From contig CBDURC010000134.1 of the NCBI GenBank assembly GCA_965369635.1, forward strand, positions 1-8,361: a stretch of DNA of 8,361 nt, in the 5' to 3' direction. The DNA comes from UBA3071 sp965369635. GTDB taxonomy: Bacteria; Chloroflexota; Anaerolineae; UBA3071. The position numbers were made by a program, and so were the translations under genes. Below the pieces are notes generated by a model. The model made no database searches, had not been told where the DNA came from, and was given only the letters and a program-made list of their open reading frames with translations. Positions within the stretch are counted from its first letter, which is position 1. Every line of letters starts with the position of its first letter. Below, piece by piece: positions 5,604 to 8,361 of this stretch.

Positions 5604-7202
5604 CTACTCGCCGAAGACCTCGGCGGTGAACGTGGAGAGGTAGGTATCGTCTTCTTGCCAGGCGTCTTCGGGTAGCCCCGCCTTTCGGCACACCGCTCGC
5701 AGGAATTCCTCTCGATCCCATCCCTCGTCCACCGCGACCTGGGGCAGCAACACGCCCCGCTGATCTCCATTGGCGATGAGCAGGCCATGCACACCCACCT
5801 CGATGTCGTTCAGGTCATGCACTTCCTGTAGCGGTGTGAGGGCGGAGATCTCAATCTCGATCTCCGGAAGCTCCTCCGCTTTCAGCGGCGAGAAGCGCCG
5901 GTCGGCCAGCGCTGCCGAGAGAACTGCCCACTGCACCGACAGGTAGAGCGGGCGCTGCCCCACCAGTTCGCCGATGCAGCCGCGCAGTTCGCCCTCCTTC
6001 TCCAGGGTGACAAACGCACCCCGCTCTTGCCATAGCCCCGGCTTGGTTGGTTGAACGATGGGGGCATCGCCCACAGTGAGGAAGCGCTCCAGCGTGTCGC
6101 GGGCCAGCTTGAGCAGTGCTTCCCGTTCCTCGGCGTTGAGCGGCGCGATGGGCAGAAGCTCGCGGGGCTTCTCCCATGACCGCTGCCCCACCGGTGACTC
6201 ATCTCCCTTCCAGAACATCACCGCACCGTAGCCTACCACCTGGTCTCGTTCAGCGAAGGGAGTATCGCCCGAATTAGCATAGCGCAGCAGCATGGCGCGG
6301 TTAGCTCCCAGCGTCCGGGCAGCCATCATCGCTGCCACGATGGGCCCTTCACCGCAGGAACAGGTGGCCAGGTTGGGGATGTTTTGGGCCATCATCTCGT
6401 CGCGGGCGGCGGTGAACCGCTCCGGATCCAGGCTGACGATGGCCTGCAGGATGGCCGTATCGGAGCGCACGGCATCGTCGTAGGCCGGGTAGTGGGAAAG
6501 GTCGGCGCTGGCGACGATGAGCGATCGCTTGTCGGAAAGCTCCTTTGCCAGAGCCTCGGCCAGGGCACGATAGTTCTCCGGAGATGGATCGCCGATGACC
6601 ACAGGCACGAAGCGCAACTCCTCGCCGTAGATACGCTGCAGAAACGGCACCTGCACCTCCACCGAATGCTCTTGCCGGTGCACATCGCGGTCGAAGACGA
6701 TACGCTCGTTGGCGGCAAGAAGTGCGGCAGCCAGTTCCTCATCCACGCGCGCCGTCCCCAACGGCGTCTCGAAGGCTCCCTCTGCCCATACCGATACCTG
6801 CCGGAAGCCCGGGTCGCGGTGGTTCACACCCACCACGACGATGGCTTCATACTCTGTCCCTTCGATCTGTTTGTATGCCTGGGCCGCCACGTGGCCCGAG
6901 AAGACCTGTCCGGCGTGGGGCACGATGAGGACCATGGGCGCAGGGCAGCCCTCTACTGCCTCTGCTTCGGCCAACAGCGCGTCTACCTGCGCTGCCAGTG
7001 TCTGCGGGTCGTCGGTGTAGAAGCTGCCAGCAACGGCTGGCCTGCGCACTTCACCGGGAGGGCGTGGGGGCGCGCTACTCGTCGGCGTGGCCGCGACCGA
7101 GGCCTCCGCCGTGGGCGCGGGAGCGCGCTCAGTTGGTGCGCACGCCGTCAGCAGGACGCCGATGAGCACTGCACAGAGGACTATCTTCCATCGTGGTTTC
7201 AT
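5604..7202 (-). CDS. Predicted lipoprotein: MEMO1 domain fused to AMMECR1 domain (AmmeMemoRadiSam proteins B and A)
   Basis: Protein of 532 residues. I start it at the ATG at 7202, not at the in-frame GTG 12 bases upstream, because GGAGG at 7208-7212 is then 5 bases away and the protein begins with a clean lipoprotein signal: MKPRWK, a hydrophobic stretch, then LLTA with Cys21. A Pro/Ala/Thr-rich linker follows to about residue 52. Residues 54-333 are a MEMO1/dioxygenase-like domain with 'PHAG' (His96), 'GVNH' (His128), 'QEHSVEVQ' (His179), 'SADLSHYP' (His237) and 'TCSCGEGP' (Cys281/283). His96-His128 spacing equals that of human MEMO1 metal ligands His49-His81. Residues 354-532 are an AMMECR1 domain with its hallmark 'LRGCIG' at 406-411. 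The A, B and radical-SAM proteins of this family co-occur widely but their reaction is not established. An exported, lipid-anchored fusion is unexpected for a family usually regarded as cytosolic. No radical-SAM partner is in the window. Family assignment is firm; export is inferred from the signal sequence. Confidence 0.93.
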   Translation of the reverse strand: MKPRWKIVLCAVLIGVLLTACAPTERAPAPTAEASVAATPTSSAPPRPPGEVRRPAVAGSFYTDDPQTLAAQVDALLAEAEAVEGCPAPMVLIVPHAGQVFSGHVAAQAYKQIEGTEYEAIVVVGVNHRDPGFRQVSVWAEGAFETPLGTARVDEELAAALLAANERIVFDRDVHRQEHSVEVQVPFLQRIYGEELRFVPVVIGDPSPENYRALAEALAKELSDKRSLIVASADLSHYPAYDDAVRSDTAILQAIVSLDPERFTAARDEMMAQNIPNLATCSCGEGPIVAAMMAARTLGANRAMLLRYANSGDTPFAERDQVVGYGAVMFWKGDESPVGQRSWEKPRELLPIAPLNAEEREALLKLARDTLERFLTVGDAPIVQPTKPGLWQERGAFVTLEKEGELRGCIGELVGQRPLYLSVQWAVLSAALADRRFSPLKAEELPEIEIEISALTPLQEVHDLNDIEVGVHGLLIANGDQRGVLLPQVAVDEGWDREEFLRAVCRKAGLPEDAWQEDDTYLSTFTAEVFGE

Positions 7203-7245
7203 CCCCCCCTCCACACTTCCTCCGCCGACATTGCCAGCTCCACCA

Positions 7246-8361
7246 CTACTCCCCTGCTACCACCATCTCCCCGAAGCGGATCGCCTCCGGCCCCTGGTAT
7301 TCGCCCAGGAAGACCGTTTCCCGCGAGTAGGCGGCGTTGGCGAACGCGTCGTAGAGGTTGGTGCTGAGCGCCCCGCCCTTTATGGGCGTCACCCTGTCGC
7401 CATCCAGCGCGTAGCCGAGGCGAATCTCCGCCACCACGTCGCCGGTTACCATGTTGGGCGTCACGTCGGAGAAGGCCACGATGTGAATCAGCGGGCCATC
7501 GGCCAGCAGCTCGGCCAGAGGGGTGGCGCCCGGCGGGATGATCAGGTTACCGAAGGATCCGGTGGGCTTGATGCCCAGGTACTCGGCGTAGCGCTGCTCG
7601 GCCCAGAAGCGTTGCAGCACACTGTCCTCAATGATGGAGGTATCCTGCCCTGGCAGCCCCTCGCCATCGAAGGGTACGCTGCGCAGCCCGAAGGGCAACA
7701 GCGCATCGCTGCGTAGGGTGAGCGGCTCGCCCTTCACCTCCCGCGAGCCGAACACGTTCTCCCCCACCTCCAACTGGGTGAACTTCTGGAACTTGCTCTG
7801 GGCCGCGGTCTGGAAGCGGAAGAAGGCCAGCATCTCCAGCAGGGCCTCGCGGCTGATGACCACTGGGCCGGTGTGTTTGGAAGGGACAGAGGCTTGCAGC
7901 GCATGCCGCGCCTGGGTGGCCTTGCGAGCCACCAGCGCGGGGATGTCGAAATCGGCCGCCCGGCGACGCCGTAGGGCGATGTGCACCTCCGATTCCTTCC
8001 CTCCGTCGCTGGAGATGATGACGAAGTCGAACAGCGCCTGGCTGCTCTGCACCGCGGCCTGGATGCCGCGGCTGTTGCGCAATTCGCTCTCTCCGATGTC
8101 CAGGAAGAACTCGGCGCTGGAGAGGCGTACCTGTGGCTCCACGCTCGCGGCGGCGATCAACTGCCCGCGCAGTTCGTCGAGCACCGCCTGCGGCTCATCC
8201 CTCAGGCGGGTGTCGAGCACTTCCACCACCGGATACTCCGCCGGGCTGGGCAGGCCGAAAGGTGGGTTGCTGACCAGCCCAGCCACGAAAGTCGCCTCCT
8301 CCAGCTTGCGGGCGATGGCAGCCTCACCATCCTGCGGATGCACGATGAACGTCGCCTCGCC
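7246..8361 (-). CDS. TldD/PmbA family protein, TldE-like (5' end beyond window)
   Basis: The frame stays open to the window edge, so the true start lies outside; 371 residues are visible, against roughly 430-460 for full-length family members. The C-terminal half carries TldE/PmbA features: a 'FDGEGLPGQ' block, then 'TGSFGN' and 'PPGATPLAELL', then a core around 'DVTPNMVTGDV', and an end reading 'GPEAIRFGEMVVAGE'. TldD/TldE form a heterodimeric zinc-dependent protease that trims unfolded peptides and RiPP precursors. TldD carries the HExxxH zinc motif and TldE does not. I see no such motif here, which favours the TldE-type subunit, although the N-terminal residues are missing. The N-terminal half is less like E. 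coli PmbA by eye. It is followed after 43 bases by the MEMO1-AMMECR1 lipoprotein gene on the same strand, probably co-transcribed. A tldD partner may lie upstream, beyond the window. Confidence 0.85.
   Translation of the reverse strand, partial: GEATFIVHPQDGEAAIARKLEEATFVAGLVSNPPFGLPSPAEYPVVEVLDTRLRDEPQAVLDELRGQLIAAASVEPQVRLSSAEFFLDIGESELRNSRGIQAAVQSSQALFDFVIISSDGGKESEVHIALRRRRAADFDIPALVARKATQARHALQASVPSKHTGPVVISREALLEMLAFFRFQTAAQSKFQKFTQLEVGENVFGSREVKGEPLTLRSDALLPFGLRSVPFDGEGLPGQDTSIIEDSVLQRFWAEQRYAEYLGIKPTGSFGNLIIPPGATPLAELLADGPLIHIVAFSDVTPNMVTGDVVAEIRLGYALDGDRVTPIKGGALSTNLYDAFANAAYSRETVFLGEYQGPEAIRFGEMVVAGE

Noticed and set aside
6384..7367. Long plus-strand open frame opposite the MEMO1-AMMECR1 gene.
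   Set aside because: Arg/His-rich composition with no recognisable motif, and it overlaps a gene whose motifs are intact.

Overview
The window is a single-orientation stretch: every gene I can support lies on the minus strand and is read from high to low coordinates. Base composition is moderately high in G+C. The gene set suggests a deep-branching bacterium outside the Proteobacteria, most plausibly Chloroflexota (Anaerolineae-like): a SpoIIIAA/Ycf45-type ATPase with an R3H domain, a long NfeD membrane protease, a single LpxL-like acyltransferase with no LPS genes, a TldE-like protein, and a MEMO1-AMMECR1 fusion. The phylum is an inference from gene content, not a measurement.

Layout in transcription order: (1) the 3' part of a TldD/PmbA-family gene (7246-8361, cut by the window edge). 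(2) 43 bases later, a lipoprotein-signal MEMO1 + AMMECR1 fusion (5604-7202). (3) A 289-base gap with a recognisable sigma-70-type promoter (5536-5564), a 9-bp hairpin (5459-5493) and a 111-base nested palindrome (5340-5450), both of which would form the leader of the next gene. (4) A tandem GNAT-like protein (4328-5314). (5) A 104-base gap with a nested inverted repeat. (6) The R3H/AAA ATPase (2700-4223). (7) Two bases after its stop, a collapsed amidohydrolase remnant (2541-2697). (8) A good intrinsic terminator (2503-2540). (9) A promoter whose -35 box overlaps the terminator's T-tract, driving nfeD (1117-2445) and an LPLAT acyltransferase (222-1088). Bases 1-221 hold only short palindromes.

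The transcription units are probably tldE-memo/AMMECR1; GNAT-R3H ATPase-amidohydrolase remnant; and nfeD-LPLAT. The last unit acts at the membrane (proteolysis and lipid acylation). The first pairs a predicted peptidase-family protein with an exported, lipid-anchored version of a two-domain protein usually thought of as cytoplasmic.

The items most worth a second look are the lipoprotein MEMO1-AMMECR1 fusion with all visible metal-ligand motifs intact, the promoter plus highly structured leader in front of the GNAT gene, and the amidohydrolase that keeps only its two ends.
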